DNA of 32,474 nucleotides from an uncultured Bacteroidota bacterium (lineage in GTDB: Bacteria > Bacteroidota > Bacteroidia > Chitinophagales > Chitinophagaceae). The notes under the pieces are model-generated. The model saw nothing but the letters and a program-made list of their open reading frames with translations, was not told the origin of the DNA and ran no database searches. This document shows positions 7,239 to 16,795 of the stretch, in pieces; position 1 is the first letter of the stretch, and each line of letters opens with the position of its first letter. The stretch spans positions 1 through 32,474 of the forward strand of contig CALFNL010000151.1 in the NCBI GenBank assembly GCA_937902875.1, written 5' to 3'. The position numbers and the translations under genes are program-made.

Positions 7239-7532
7239 AAAACAAATTTATAAAAAAAATAAATAGTCTCTTTGCAAATGGCTTGTTAGTGAGAAAGGAT
7301 TTTTAGGTAATTTCGCGATGCTTTCCCCGTATTGGATGCCGGGTTGCCGACCTGGGATAACTTATTGAGAAGCGGGAAATTGCATAAAGAATTGGGCCCG
7401 GTAATAACCAATTCTGTCAGGGTTCGGGTCAGTTTGGAGGGCCTGCCTGCTCTTATCCGCTTCTTCAGTCATGCATACCCTGGATCTGCATCCTGCTCAA
7501 GGGTCGGGGCTCAAATCTTAAAAATCTATATC
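7239..7532. other. Divergent promoter region of pspC-like and aconitase genes
   Basis: About 290 bp between divergent starts. The pspC-proximal end holds the TAAATTTG box; the aconitase side contains only the weak TAATTTCG box. The 7332 extension of the aconitase ORF falls here and has no family resemblance. I see no other structure. Confidence 0.4.
7243..7250 (-). promoter_or_regulatory. -7 promoter box adjacent to the pspC-like start
   Basis: The minus strand reads TAAATTTG, then TTTT, then the start ATG. The nearest TTTG (7275-7278) is 24 nt upstream, slightly long for a -33 element. Confidence 0.4.
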
Positions 7533-9800
7533 ATGGTTTTCGACCTGGATTTAATCAAAAAACTGTATTCGTCTTTGCCTGGCAAAATTGGAGCTGCCCG
7601 CAAACTGGTTGGTCATCCGCTTACTCTTGCCGAGAAAATATTGTACGCGCATTTATATGAAACGCCCACAAGGGCATATGAAAGGGGAAAGGACTATGTG
7701 GACTTTGCTCCGGATCGCGTAGCCATGCAGGACGCGACCGCGCAGATGGCATTATTGCAATTCATGACCTGCGGACGTTCCCGAGTGGCAGTTCCTTCCA
7801 CCGTGCATTGCGATCATCTCATTCAGGCCAAACTAGGCGCACAGGAAGATCTCAACGCGGCATTAAGCGTAAACAAGGAGGTTTATGACTTCCTCGCATC
7901 TATCTCAAATAAATTTGGCATTGGTTTCTGGAAACCGGGTGCTGGAATAATCCACCAGGTTGTGCTGGAGAATTATGCATTTCCGGGTGGAATGATGATC
8001 GGAACCGATTCACATACTCCCAACGCGGGAGGTTTGGGAATGGTGGCGATTGGAGTGGGCGGCGCAGATGCCGTGGACGTTATGGCAGGCCTTCCCTGGG
8101 AATTGAAAATGCCCAAACTGATTGGTATAAAACTCACCGGCAAATTGAGCGGCTGGGTTTCGGCCAAAGATGTAATCCTTAAAGTGGCAGGCATACTCAC
8201 CGTGAAAGGCGGCACCGGAGCAATTGTGGAATATTTTGGAGATGGCGCGGATAGTCTCAGCGCTACGGGAAAAGGAACCATTTGCAATATGGGAGCGGAA
8301 ATTGGAGCAACCTGTTCCATTTTTGCATACGATAATAAGATGTCGGCTTATTTGAAAGCGACAGGCCGCGAAGAACTGGCAGTTTTGGCTGATGGCATCA
8401 GGGACCATCTACGTCCCGATCCTGAAGTATATGCCAATCCCGGGAAATATTATGATCAGTTGATTGAGATCAACCTTAACGAGCTGGAGCCATTTGTGAA
8501 TGGACCGTTCACACCCGACCTTGCATGGCCCATTTCAAAATTCGCCGAAGCAGTTAAGTCTAATAACTGGCCCGAGAAACTGGAAGTGGCATTGATTGGT
8601 TCCTGCACCAATTCTTCTTATGAAGATATCAGCCGTTCTGCTTCACTTGCCAGGCAGGCTATAGACAAGAGCCTGAAAGCAAGAGCAGAATTCACCATCA
8701 CACCCGGATCGGAACAGGTGCGTTACACCATTGAAAAAGATGGCTTCCTGAACACATTTGAAAAGATAGGTGGTGTGGTGTTGGCAAATGCCTGCGGACC
8801 ATGCATCGGTCAATGGGCCAGGCATATTGATGATCCTAATCGAAAGAATTCCATAATCACTTCATTCAACAGGAATTTCGCCAAGCGTAATGACGGGCTG
8901 GCTTCCACGCACGCATTCGTAGCCTCACCTGAAATAGTAACCGCTTTTGCCATAGCCGGAGATCTCACTTTTAATCCCATGAAGGATTCTCTGAAAAATG
9001 AAAAAGGAGAAGAAGTGATGCTCGATGAACCTACCGGAGTTGAGCTTCCACCCAGGGGTTTTTCAGTAGAGGACCCGGGGTTTGAGGCCCCCGCCAGTGA
9101 TGGCAGCAACCTGGAAGTGAAAGTAAAACCCGATTCACAAAGGTTACAGTTACTCGCTCCATTCGCTGCCTGGGAAGGAAAGGACCTGAAGGGATTGAAA
9201 TTGCTGATCAAGGCAAAGGGTAAATGCACTACGGATCATATTTCGATGGCCGGGCCCTGGCTCAAATTCCGCGGCCACCTGGATAATATTTCAAATAATA
9301 TGCTTATCGGCGCCATCAACTATTTCAACGAAAAGACCGATTCAGTAAAGAATCAATTGACTGGCGAATATGGATCAGTGCCAGGCACTCAACGTGAGTA
9401 TAAAGCCGCCGGTATAGGTTCCATTGTAGTGGGAGATGAGAACTATGGGGAAGGAAGCAGTCGCGAACATGCGGCTATGGAACCCCGTCATTTAGGCGTA
9501 CGTGCAATCATTGTTAGAAGCTTCGCCAGGATTCACGAGACCAATCTAAAGAAGCAAGGCATGCTGGCCCTCACTTTTGCCGATAAAGCCGATTATGAGA
9601 AAGTGCTTGAAGATGATAGCATTGATATCAATGGCCTCACAGATTTCAAATCCGGCAAGCCGCTCACGGTGGTATTGCATCATAAGGATGGTTCATCACA
9701 CAATATAACGGTGAACCACACCTACAATGAGCAGCAGATAGAGTGGTTCAGGGCCGGGGGAGCGCTGAATGTGATCCGGAAGCAGTTTGCCAGCTTATAA
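7533..9800 (+). CDS. acn: Aconitate hydratase (mitochondrial-type)
   Basis: Aconitase interconverts citrate and isocitrate in the TCA cycle using a [4Fe-4S] cluster. I start at [16 protein letters not shown], residue 68 of the track ORF; the 67 residues before it look non-coding. This gives 755 residues, the normal size of the mitochondrial-like class. Cluster ligands are Cys358 ([11 protein letters not shown]), Cys421 and Cys424 ([10 protein letters not shown]). Other signatures are HCDHLIQ (92-98), [14 protein letters not shown] (156-169), the swivel-domain start [14 protein letters not shown], and [19 protein letters not shown] near the C-terminus. It appears to be single-gene, with a terminator after the stop. 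A weak -7-like box, TAATTTCG, lies near 7308-7315, which would give a ~200-nt leader. Confidence 0.95.
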   Translation: MVFDLDLIKKLYSSLPGKIGAARKLVGHPLTLAEKILYAHLYETPTRAYERGKDYVDFAPDRVAMQDATAQMALLQFMTCGRSRVAVPSTVHCDHLIQAKLGAQEDLNAALSVNKEVYDFLASISNKFGIGFWKPGAGIIHQVVLENYAFPGGMMIGTDSHTPNAGGLGMVAIGVGGADAVDVMAGLPWELKMPKLIGIKLTGKLSGWVSAKDVILKVAGILTVKGGTGAIVEYFGDGADSLSATGKGTICNMGAEIGATCSIFAYDNKMSAYLKATGREELAVLADGIRDHLRPDPEVYANPGKYYDQLIEINLNELEPFVNGPFTPDLAWPISKFAEAVKSNNWPEKLEVALIGSCTNSSYEDISRSASLARQAIDKSLKARAEFTITPGSEQVRYTIEKDGFLNTFEKIGGVVLANACGPCIGQWARHIDDPNRKNSIITSFNRNFAKRNDGLASTHAFVASPEIVTAFAIAGDLTFNPMKDSLKNEKGEEVMLDEPTGVELPPRGFSVEDPGFEAPASDGSNLEVKVKPDSQRLQLLAPFAAWEGKDLKGLKLLIKAKGKCTTDHISMAGPWLKFRGHLDNISNNMLIGAINYFNEKTDSVKNQLTGEYGSVPGTQREYKAAGIGSIVVGDENYGEGSSREHAAMEPRHLGVRAIIVRSFARIHETNLKKQGMLALTFADKADYEKVLEDDSIDINGLTDFKSGKPLTVVLHHKDGSSHNITVNHTYNEQQIEWFRAGGALNVIRKQFASL

Positions 9801-9920
9801 TCCGCAAGAACAAGCCTTTAGTGTTTATTTGAACTTTCCCGGCGAAAGGAAATGTCGTTTAAATTGATTTTGTAATTGCAAAGATTTACCATCTTTGGAA
9901 TACGGAAAGAAAGTTCCAGA

Positions 9921-9967
9921 AAAAAAATGGCCATCTCTTAATCTTGAGATGGCCATATATTTTTATT
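9921..9967. terminator. Strong bidirectional terminator after aconitase
   Basis: Perfect 11-bp stem ATGGCCATCTC (9927-9937) with GAGATGGCCAT (9946-9956) and an 8-nt loop. It is followed by ATATTTTTATTT on the plus strand and by TTTTTTT on the minus strand. A nearly identical hairpin including the loop occurs at 24284-24311. Confidence 0.85.
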
Positions 9968-9988
9968 TGAAGCGATACACGCCATCAC

Positions 9989-10062
9989 GCCATTGCTGTT
10001 TCACGCTGGAAGATCTTAAACAATCTGATTGAGTTTTTCGGGGAGCACCAACAATACAAAGC
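9989..10062 (+). repeat. Palindromic repeat, copy A
   Basis: A 74-nt unit starting GCCATTGCTGTTTCACGCTGG and ending GGGAGCACCAACAATACAAA-GC. Its ends are imperfectly complementary (ATTG.TG.TTTC..C against GGGAGCACCAACAAT). Two tandem units with the same ends lie at 24097-24249. It starts 32 bp after the terminator at 9927-9956. Confidence 0.6.
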
Positions 10063-10209
10063 ATACTACGAAATCGCGAATAATAATCGAGGGGTGGGCG
10101 TACTTACCGCCTTAAATTCCCGGATGTCTTTGCTTTTGTGGGATACAGCTGCCAAAGAGTGAAGATGGCAGAAAATACGTAAAGTTGTCTTGTAGAGCCT
10201 TTCCTGACT

Positions 10210-10254
10210 GGGCGGACCCTTGCATGCGCGACGCAGACAGGCAAGGAACCGCCC
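10210..10254. repeat. Large structured inverted repeat
   Basis: Nested complementary arms: GGGCGG / CCGCCC outside (10210-10215, 10249-10254), CCTTGC / GCAAGG in the middle (10218-10223, 10241-10246), and TGCG-CGA-CGCA in the apex (10225-10235). Two symmetric 2-nt internal loops separate the first two stems. It is not followed by a T-tract, so it is not a standard terminator. Locally it is GC-rich against AT-rich flanks. Confidence 0.6.
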
Positions 10255-10527
10255 GCTTAAAATTATGGTCGCCATGCTTTTTGTTCCAGAGTGAATTTTC
10301 TAACTTGCCATGAGTTTATGGTTGAACCTTACCTTATGTTCAGCTCAGCAAAGAATGAATTGTGAAATATTCTGAAAACGGGAGCTTCAAGAAATCGATT
10401 AATTACTCTATTCCTGTATCTCCGCAGGGAAGCTACTGGGGAAAGCACTAAAATTTCTTACCCTGAAATGCCAATTTTATAATCCAGGACAATTTAGTTC
10501 TGTGATTAAATTGTTAAATTCCATCTA

Positions 10528-13500
10528 ATGGAAAAACTTAAAAAAAAACTAAGGGGTAGTGCGGTTCAAAATTCTCTGGACCAGGGTCATAATGTTTATG
10601 TATTGCAGGATCAGATTATCTCCTACGAAAAGGAAAAGAATATTCTTCTGGCTTTAAGCAATGACATTACAATGGTCAGAGAAAAGAATGACCTGATCAA
10701 GATTTTTTCTTCGAGACTAAAAGGGTATTTCTATTTTACACATGTGGTTGTTTCGCTGATTAACCAGCAAGAAGAAACTTATTTTCCATTTTTGCTTGAC
10801 ACCCAGACGCATCCCGTCAAAGGCCATGCTGAATTTGAAACGCTGCTTTCCAGGCAGTATCCCCTTAGCGATCCCGATTTCAAATGGCTTTTGGGCTCGG
10901 AGACTCCTGTATCTTATTTGCTGGATGAGATAATGGACAAAACAGGAATTCCCTCATTCATAAAAATAAACTATGAATATGGAATAAGGAAAGCATTGAT
11001 AACTCCATTAAAGAGTAAAATGAAAACTATCGGATTCGTGTTTATTTATTCTGACCGGACCGATAGCTTTCCAGATGACTTTAAGAACGTTTTAACCGGT
11101 ATAGCTCCTCACCTATCCAATGCAGTTTTAAATATTATCATAAATGAGGAAATCAAGTATAAGGAACATGTTAATGAAATCCTGCTCTCCCTTAGTAATG
11201 ATATGGTAACAGTGAGAGACAGGAAAGACCTATTGAATGTGATCAACTCCAGCCTAAAGAAGCTTATTTATTTCACGCATAGTGTATTTACAGTGTTAAA
11301 TGAAACCGGTGAAACCTATCATGCTTTTCTAACAGATCCTGATTCCCGGGCTAAGAAGCATCCGGAATATGCTAAAATGGTTACCCTTCCAAATCCTGTT
11401 CAGGATGGAATTTATAATATTGCATCTCTATCCAACAAACCGGTGGTGCTCAACATGAAATCATTTGATCTCAATAAAGTACCCCTTTGGTTTAAGCTAA
11501 ATTACGACGTAGGGGCAAAGGAAATGATGATCAAGACACTACCTGGCGAAGGCACACCCAAACATAGTATTATTTTATTTTCAGACAGGGCAAATAATTT
11601 TGATGAAAAATGTATAAATATTGTAGAGCGCATTTCCAGTCAGCTCGCTACTGCCGCAATTAATATTTCCGCAAATGAAGAAATCCTGAACAAGGAAAGG
11701 GATAAGTCATTTTTGCTTGAATTCAGCCATAATATAGCATCAGCAAGAACCAAAGATGATCTTTCCATTGCAATTCATAATTCCTTAAAAAAGATAAGCC
11801 AGATAAAGGCATATTTTATCAGAACCATAAATGATGATGGAACTACAATGAGCCCATTTATGCATGATAAGGATATTTTTTATAAGGATGACTCTGCGTT
11901 TAAGGAACTACTTAATACAAAAATTAAAATAACAGATGGTATAACAGGGAAAGTAATGGGTGGAAATATACCTGTTAGTATTGATTTTGTTGAGGAGATT
12001 AGTCGTGGGAACACAGATCATTATATTGAATTTTGGAAACAGCTGGGACCCCAAAAGAAAGCATTTCAAAAAATAGTAGGCACACCACTTCGTGTAGGCG
12101 ATATTGATCTGGGAATCCTTTGGGTAATAACCGACAAAATAAATATGACCATTCTTGAGGGAATATGCGCTCAAATATCCGTTGCAATTTCCAATATCAA
12201 GGCCAATGAGGAAATCGCAAGCAGGGAAGAAGAAAAGTCAATATTGCTTTCTTTAAGTGATGAAATTGCCGCCCTCAGAAGCAGGAATGATTTATTGCAC
12301 GTAGTAAACACAAAATTAGAAGTATTATTTTCTTTTAAACATTTTGGAATCGCACAAATAAATGAAGATCGTACTACTTATAGTTCATTCGTATTGGATC
12401 TCGAAAATAGCTTAAAAAATCATGCTGATTTTGAAAAGATAACTTCTGCTAAATATCCTATTACTGACCGGATATTTAGCAGTATCATGAATTCGGAAGA
12501 CCCGGTCATATTCGATGTACATAAGCTTGCTGAAGAACCTGGAATACCCGCATATGCTGGCTTCTGGAAGAAAGTAGGGCTTCGCCAGGTTTTAGGCACG
12601 GCTCTTCGTGTTGGCGGAAAAAATATTGGTTGCGCCTTCCTGCATACTGACTCTAATGAAGAACTCAGAATGAAAAGCAATTTGCTGAAGTCTGTTTTTG
12701 CTCAAATAGCGGTTGCCGTCTCAAATATCCTGGCCAATGAGCAGGTGCTTTCGTATAAGCAGATGCTGGAAGTCGAGAATGATCATCTTAAGGAGCAGAT
12801 TAAAACCATTTATAATTTTTCTGATATTATTGGAAGTGGCACGGAAATGCAAAAGGTATATCACATGATGTCTCTTGTAGCAGAATCAAATTCAACAGTT
12901 CTATTATTAGGAGAAACTGGTACAGGAAAGGAATTAATTGCACGAGCTATTCACAATTCATCTCCCAGGAAAAATAAATTGATGGTAAAAGTAAACTGTG
13001 CAGCACTTCCCGGAAACCTGATAGAAAGTGAACTATTTGGACATGAAAGAGGATCCTTCACCGGTGCGATTGAACGCAGGATTGGTAAATTCGAACTTGC
13101 GAATAATAGCACACTGTTTTTGGATGAAATCGGGGAAATACCTCTTGAAACGCAGGTCAAATTATTACGAGTTATCCAGGAACGCGAATTGGAAAGGGTG
13201 GGTGGAACGAATACAATAAAAGTAGATGTACGTATCATTGCTGCCACCAATCGTAATTTAGAAGAAGAAGTAACAGCGGGGCGTTTCAGATCTGACCTTT
13301 ATTACCGGCTCAACGTATTTCCAATTGTTCTGCCGCCATTAAGGAACCGGCTTGAGGATATTGCGCCCTTAGCTAATTTTTTTCTGGGGAGATACAGTAA
13401 GAATACCGGACGAAGAGTTACCGCTATTTCTGCACATGTTATCAAGGAATTAAAAAGCTATTTATGGCCTGGAAATGTAAGAGAGTTGGAACATTTGATT

Positions 13501-13773
13501 GAAAGGAGTATTCTTTTAACAGAAGGAAATGTATTAATAGAAATACAGCTGCCCATAAAGAACAAAGTTGAAAGTGATAATGCCGATATTTCTCCTAAAG
13601 CCCTCCAGGAAATTGAATGCTCTTACATCATTGAGATTTTAAAAAGATGTAATGGAAAGATATCCGGTATTGGCGGAGCTGCTGATATACTGGAAATTCC
13701 TGCTACTACGTTGCACTCCAAAATGAAAAAATTGGGTATTTCAAAAGGAGATTATTTCCAAAAATCAACATAA
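10528..13773 (+). CDS. Sigma-54-dependent activator with four tandem GAF-like sensor units
   Basis: An enhancer-binding protein of 1081 residues, far longer than the usual ~450-700. Residues ~33-740 consist of four homologous ~177-residue units. Each opens with a block like [51 protein letters not shown] or [17 protein letters not shown], and each has the GAF pattern. A short coiled coil (740-762) leads to the AAA+ domain (765-1000), with Walker A GETGTGKE (795-802), the sigma-54 contact loop GSFTGA (842-847) and Walker B LFLDEI (863-868). It also has [14 protein letters not shown] and a Fis-type helix-turn-helix at 1046-1075 ([20 protein letters not shown]). There is no receiver domain, so activity is probably controlled by a ligand on the GAF units, as in FhlA/NorR-type regulators. 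The likely target is the promoter at 15798 (inference). Confidence 0.93.
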   Translation: MEKLKKKLRGSAVQNSLDQGHNVYVLQDQIISYEKEKNILLALSNDITMVREKNDLIKIFSSRLKGYFYFTHVVVSLINQQEETYFPFLLDTQTHPVKGHAEFETLLSRQYPLSDPDFKWLLGSETPVSYLLDEIMDKTGIPSFIKINYEYGIRKALITPLKSKMKTIGFVFIYSDRTDSFPDDFKNVLTGIAPHLSNAVLNIIINEEIKYKEHVNEILLSLSNDMVTVRDRKDLLNVINSSLKKLIYFTHSVFTVLNETGETYHAFLTDPDSRAKKHPEYAKMVTLPNPVQDGIYNIASLSNKPVVLNMKSFDLNKVPLWFKLNYDVGAKEMMIKTLPGEGTPKHSIILFSDRANNFDEKCINIVERISSQLATAAINISANEEILNKERDKSFLLEFSHNIASARTKDDLSIAIHNSLKKISQIKAYFIRTINDDGTTMSPFMHDKDIFYKDDSAFKELLNTKIKITDGITGKVMGGNIPVSIDFVEEISRGNTDHYIEFWKQLGPQKKAFQKIVGTPLRVGDIDLGILWVITDKINMTILEGICAQISVAISNIKANEEIASREEEKSILLSLSDEIAALRSRNDLLHVVNTKLEVLFSFKHFGIAQINEDRTTYSSFVLDLENSLKNHADFEKITSAKYPITDRIFSSIMNSEDPVIFDVHKLAEEPGIPAYAGFWKKVGLRQVLGTALRVGGKNIGCAFLHTDSNEELRMKSNLLKSVFAQIAVAVSNILANEQVLSYKQMLEVENDHLKEQIKTIYNFSDIIGSGTEMQKVYHMMSLVAESNSTVLLLGETGTGKELIARAIHNSSPRKNKLMVKVNCAALPGNLIESELFGHERGSFTGAIERRIGKFELANNSTLFLDEIGEIPLETQVKLLRVIQERELERVGGTNTIKVDVRIIAATNRNLEEEVTAGRFRSDLYYRLNVFPIVLPPLRNRLEDIAPLANFFLGRYSKNTGRRVTAISAHVIKELKSYLWPGNVRELEHLIERSILLTEGNVLIEIQLPIKNKVESDNADISPKALQEIECSYIIEILKRCNGKISGIGGAADILEIPATTLHSKMKKLGISKGDYFQKST

Positions 13774-14061
13774 AGCATCCACAGATTAAAATTGTAAGAT
13801 AAAGAGTGACGATCGGAAAAGATCTTCCGTATGGCTATGAGCCAGGGCAGCAAACGCTTTATCAGCGTTGCCACACACACCTTAATTGTTTTTGAGTAGC
13901 TTTATTTTTCTTTACTTTTCAATACTTCAAACAGTAATTCTGTTTCATAAGTTACCATAATGGCGGCTGAAGGGAAAGGGTGTAGCTCGATAAGATGATA
14001 CATGTGCCTTTCATTTCTTTTCCTGCAGCCACCATTGCTGGTTGAGCATATGTGACGACAT
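13774..14061. other. Intergenic stretch between convergent activator and hydrolase
   Basis: About 290 bp. One hairpin stands out: AACGCT (13853-13858) / AGCGTT (13864-13869) extended by GGC/GCC across a bulge (13846-13872). It lacks a T-tract, so only weak terminator function is likely. The minus-strand ORF at 13902-14138 overlaps the hydrolase end and shows no protein family features. Confidence 0.4.
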
Positions 14062-14847
14062 TTAATGCGCAGATAACTTCTGAGTGGCTTCGGCGATGAA
14101 AGCAACGACATTACCAGGCTGTGATACCATAGGTACATGGCTGGATTTAAGCTCTATTGTTGTAGCTTTTATCATCTTCGCTTCCGCCCGTTCCAGTTCC
14201 GGATTAATCATCCGGTCATTTGTGGCAACAATACACCAGGAAGGCTTAGTTTTCCAGGCGACGTTGTAAACCTTTTGGGTAGTGGCTGGAGCGGCCCATG
14301 GAACCTGGGTTGAAAACAATACTTTTCTTTTTGCGGCGGGCAAATCCTGGGCGAAGTCTTCCTCGATACCTTTGAGTGTGAGCGATAAAAAGCCAGAAGC
14401 GTCTGGACGGAATTCTGCACTGCCAGGCCCTGCCGGGTAGGGTTGGCTCACGTCCACCACTGATTGGCCCTCATCGGGTATCAACGCAGAAATATACATG
14501 AGCCCGGCTACCTTAGGATCATTGCCGGCTTCAGTAATCACCATTCCTGCCCATGAATGACCAACAAGTAATACCGGACCGTCCATTAAAGCAATAGCCC
14601 GCTTTGTAGCTGCCACATCATCTTCCAATGAAGTAAGCGGATTTTGTACTGCCGTAACATGATATCCTTTGGCCTGTAATAAAGAAATCACATTTGACCA
14701 ACTGGAGCCATCGGCAAAGGCACCATGAACTAAAACCACATTTTTTATCCCTTTTGGTACAGATTGAGATTTTTCCGAAAAGAGCGATGAGAGCATCGCA
14801 ACCGGCGCAATCAATGCGCATAACGTAAGTTGTTTGATTGTAAACAT
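14062..14847 (-). CDS. Exported alpha/beta hydrolase (paralogue 1)
   Basis: An alpha/beta-hydrolase fold protein of 261 residues similar to the small plant-type/EstC-like esterases. It carries an N-terminal hydrophobic signal segment (1-~25). The mature part begins IKNVVLVHGAFADGSSW (34-50), where the HGAF loop supplies the oxyanion hole. The nucleophile elbow is GHSWAG with Ser98, and the general-base His237 lies in LKSSHVPM. The block TSLEDDVAATKRAI is shared with the paralogue at 15883. Substrate is unknown. It is transcribed toward the activator gene and divergently from the activator remnant. No sigma-54 element was found in its 118-bp upstream region. Confidence 0.85.
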   Translation of the reverse strand: MFTIKQLTLCALIAPVAMLSSLFSEKSQSVPKGIKNVVLVHGAFADGSSWSNVISLLQAKGYHVTAVQNPLTSLEDDVAATKRAIALMDGPVLLVGHSWAGMVITEAGNDPKVAGLMYISALIPDEGQSVVDVSQPYPAGPGSAEFRPDASGFLSLTLKGIEEDFAQDLPAAKRKVLFSTQVPWAAPATTQKVYNVAWKTKPSWCIVATNDRMINPELERAEAKMIKATTIELKSSHVPMVSQPGNVVAFIAEATQKLSAH

Positions 14848-14965
14848 AAAATGTAAATTTTTAAGTGAAAAGAAATGTTGAATAAATAATTGATGTTGTC
14901 TTTAACCTTTTATCACGCCTTTTTTAACGATGGGATGATGCACCTGCCACATTAATTCAGGAATA

Positions 14966-15355
14966 ATGCCTATTACATTGTGTGGCTTACGTTATCTACC
15001 GTTTTCGCAATTAAATGTTACCGAAGAATTACAGAGTTATGCATGGCCTGGAAATGTCAGAGAACTTGAACATCTAATTGAAAGGAGTATTTTGCCGAGT
15101 GAGGAAAATATATTTAAGGAAATACAATCACCAAAGAGCCGGAATGAAAGAAAAGATGACCAGGCAGATCTTTCCCAAAAAACACTTCAGGATATTGAAC
15201 GTTCCTACATCATTGAAATTTGGAGAAGATATGATGGAAAGATTGCCGGCATGAAAGGTGCAACCGGGATTTTAGGAATCCCATCTACGACATTGCATTC
15301 CAAAATGACAAAAACAGGTATTTCGAAAGCTGACGATTTTCCAAAAAAGGCCTGA
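14966..15355 (+). pseudogene. C-terminal remnant of a sigma-54 activator
   Basis: The 129-codon ORF matches only the last ~110 residues of the intact activator at 10528. Shared blocks include [17 protein letters not shown], the SYIIEI helix, and the HTH end ILGIPSTTLHSKM. The ATPase and sensor domains are absent, and the first ~17 residues (MPITLCGLRYLPFSQLN) look unrelated. It therefore cannot hydrolyse ATP or contact sigma-54. The reading frame has no internal stops through the homologous part, so the truncation may be recent, or the DNA-binding piece may be retained. If translated it would be a stand-alone Fis-like DNA-binding domain, possibly competing with the full protein. I favour pseudogene. 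Confidence 0.75.
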
Positions 15356-15686
15356 ATATTCTGCACTTTGATTTACCACAATCTGAAGTCAATTTCTTAA
15401 TATCACAATATCAGAATACCTAACAATTGCTCTCCGGCAGTTACGTCATTCCCCGTTAATATACTAAAGCTTCACAAGCACATTCCTATCTGCACTTTCA
15501 TTCCTTCACCTCAGTATTTTGAATGATAGATATTCATCTGCCCAATTAAATAAAGCAAAAGTCACCGCCGTTTGAATATTTAGGGATAGGTTTCTCAACC
15601 CGGCAAATCGCATGACCCAGGATTCTTCTCACTAACATGATTCCTCTTGCAGATCTCCTGCCCCTAATATCCATGCCGAAATTTCT

Positions 15687-15703
15687 GTGCATCTAAAATG
15701 CAC
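15687..15703. promoter_or_regulatory. Candidate upstream activator site
   Basis: Perfect inverted repeat GTGCAT-CTAAA-ATGCAC, centred ~104 nt upstream of the -24 element at 15798. Fis-type activators bind such dyads 80-200 nt upstream of sigma-54 promoters. Only one copy was noticed, so the role is speculative. Confidence 0.35.
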
Positions 15704-15797
15704 TGTATTTAGTACATCGAATCGCCAATCGACGAAATAAAGTGGAAAATAAATTGATTGTCATTCACGAAATATTCATTTACAAATAGTTGCGAAA

Positions 15798-15812
15798 TGG
15801 CACGTCAGTTGC
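15798..15812 (+). promoter_or_regulatory. Sigma-54 (-24/-12) promoter
   Basis: TGGCAC-GTCAG-TTGC matches the RpoN consensus TGGCAC-N5-TTGC exactly, with 10 nt between the invariant GG and GC. Transcription should start near 15824, 59 nt before the TTG start of hydrolase 2. A sigma-54 activator is encoded 2 kb upstream. Confidence 0.8.
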
Positions 15813-15882
15813 CAATGGGAAGCGTATCGGACTGAGGCAATCAGGTAAAGAATTATTAATTCCAAATTAGAAAAATCAGACA

Positions 15883-16677
15883 TTGAAAAAGCAAATCAAT
15901 TTCACCAAGATAAGAATTCAGTTCATCAGCTCAATCATTTCTATTTTATGTATGCTGGCTATGAACAAACCCATAAATGCACAGAATAAGGAGAAGGTAA
16001 AAAACATCGTGCTCGTACATGGAGCTTTCGTAGACGGCTCAGGCTGGGAAAAAGTTTATAAAACCCTAACAAAAAGTGGTTACCATGTGAGTGTGGTTGG
16101 CAATCCCAATACCTCGCTGGCGGATGATGTTGCCGCAACTAAGCGGGTTCTTGCCCGACAGAAGGGACCGGTTATCCTGGTTGGCCATTCCTATATTGGA
16201 GCCGTCATAACAGAGGCAGGTAATGAGCCTAATGTTGTCGGCCTTGTTTACATTTCCGCATTCGCACCTGATTCGGGTGAGTCTATCCTTTCATTGCTTC
16301 CATCTTTGCCTCCGGCACCTAATTCCGGAGTAGGGGCTCCTGAAAATGGTTTCTTTTGGTATGATAAAGCAAAATTCCATTTAGGTTTTTGTGCTGATTT
16401 GAGCGATGAGGAGGCAGCATTCATGTATGATTCACAACTGCCCACCGGAGTTCCAGCTTTCGCAGGAGTTATAAGCCGGGCAGCATGGAGAACCAGACCG
16501 AGTTGGTTCATTGTTGCAACTGAAGACCAGACTATTCCTCCTGATGCGGAACGTCGTTTTGCAAAGCGCGCCGGTTCAAAAGTTACTGAGATTAAGTCAA
16601 GCCACGTTGTATTCATATCACATTCGAAAGAAGTAGCGGACATAATTGAAGCGGCTGCTACTGGAAAAACTAAATAA
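15883..16677 (+). CDS. Exported alpha/beta hydrolase (paralogue 2), sigma-54 controlled
   Basis: A 264-residue paralogue of the hydrolase at 14062. The start codon is TTG. No upstream ATG is available, and the next in-frame ATG would cut through the signal peptide (residues ~1-33, ending PINAQ). The mature protein shows IVLVHGAFVDGSGW, the shared TSLADDVAATKRVL block, nucleophile elbow GHSYIG with Ser103, and a terminal IKSSHVVFISHS with the probable catalytic His. A middle insert rich in Pro and Ser (LPSLPPAPNSG) distinguishes it from paralogue 1. It is the first gene after the -24/-12 promoter and is followed 118 bp later by the FAD oxidoreductase in the same direction. It probably hydrolyses an ester or similar small molecule in the periplasm. 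Confidence 0.85.
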   Translation: MKKQINFTKIRIQFISSIISILCMLAMNKPINAQNKEKVKNIVLVHGAFVDGSGWEKVYKTLTKSGYHVSVVGNPNTSLADDVAATKRVLARQKGPVILVGHSYIGAVITEAGNEPNVVGLVYISAFAPDSGESILSLLPSLPPAPNSGVGAPENGFFWYDKAKFHLGFCADLSDEEAAFMYDSQLPTGVPAFAGVISRAAWRTRPSWFIVATEDQTIPPDAERRFAKRAGSKVTEIKSSHVVFISHSKEVADIIEAAATGKTK

Positions 16678-16795
16678 GCGAAAATATATTCCAGTTGATA
16701 GCCGCTGAAAAAAAGGCGCGCCAGAGGCCATCAATCTCTTTTAGATTAAAACTACTTAGGATAATAGATTTTAACACAAGTGAAGAATAATAAAA

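Larger units (their letters stand above)
9801..10527. other. Long non-coding stretch upstream of the sigma-54 activator
   Basis: These 727 bp hold, in order, the strong terminator (9927-9956), palindromic repeat copy A (9989-10062), and a large GC-rich hairpin (10210-10254). The last 200 bp are AT-rich and presumably carry the activator promoter, but I find no clean TAnnTTTG box or -24/-12 element there. The 69-codon minus-strand ORF at 10066-10275 spans the hairpin and is not protein-like. Confidence 0.5.
15356..15882. other. Regulatory intergenic region upstream of hydrolase 2
   Basis: These 527 bp are AT-rich and non-coding in all frames as far as I can see. They contain the -24/-12 promoter at 15798-15812 and a 6-bp inverted repeat about 95-111 nt upstream of it (15687-15703). 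That spacing suits enhancer sites for a sigma-54 activator. No terminator for the activator remnant is evident. Confidence 0.5.

Noticed and set aside
7332-7532. 67-residue N-terminal extension of aconitase
   Set aside because: No family member has it, and [12 protein letters not shown] gives the normal length.
9989-10062. CRISPR-like interpretation of the repeats
   Set aside because: The units are large palindromes in one and two copies, without regular short spacers or cas genes.
13902-14138. 78-codon minus-strand ORF
   Set aside because: It overlaps the 3' end of hydrolase 1 in another frame and has no recognisable features.
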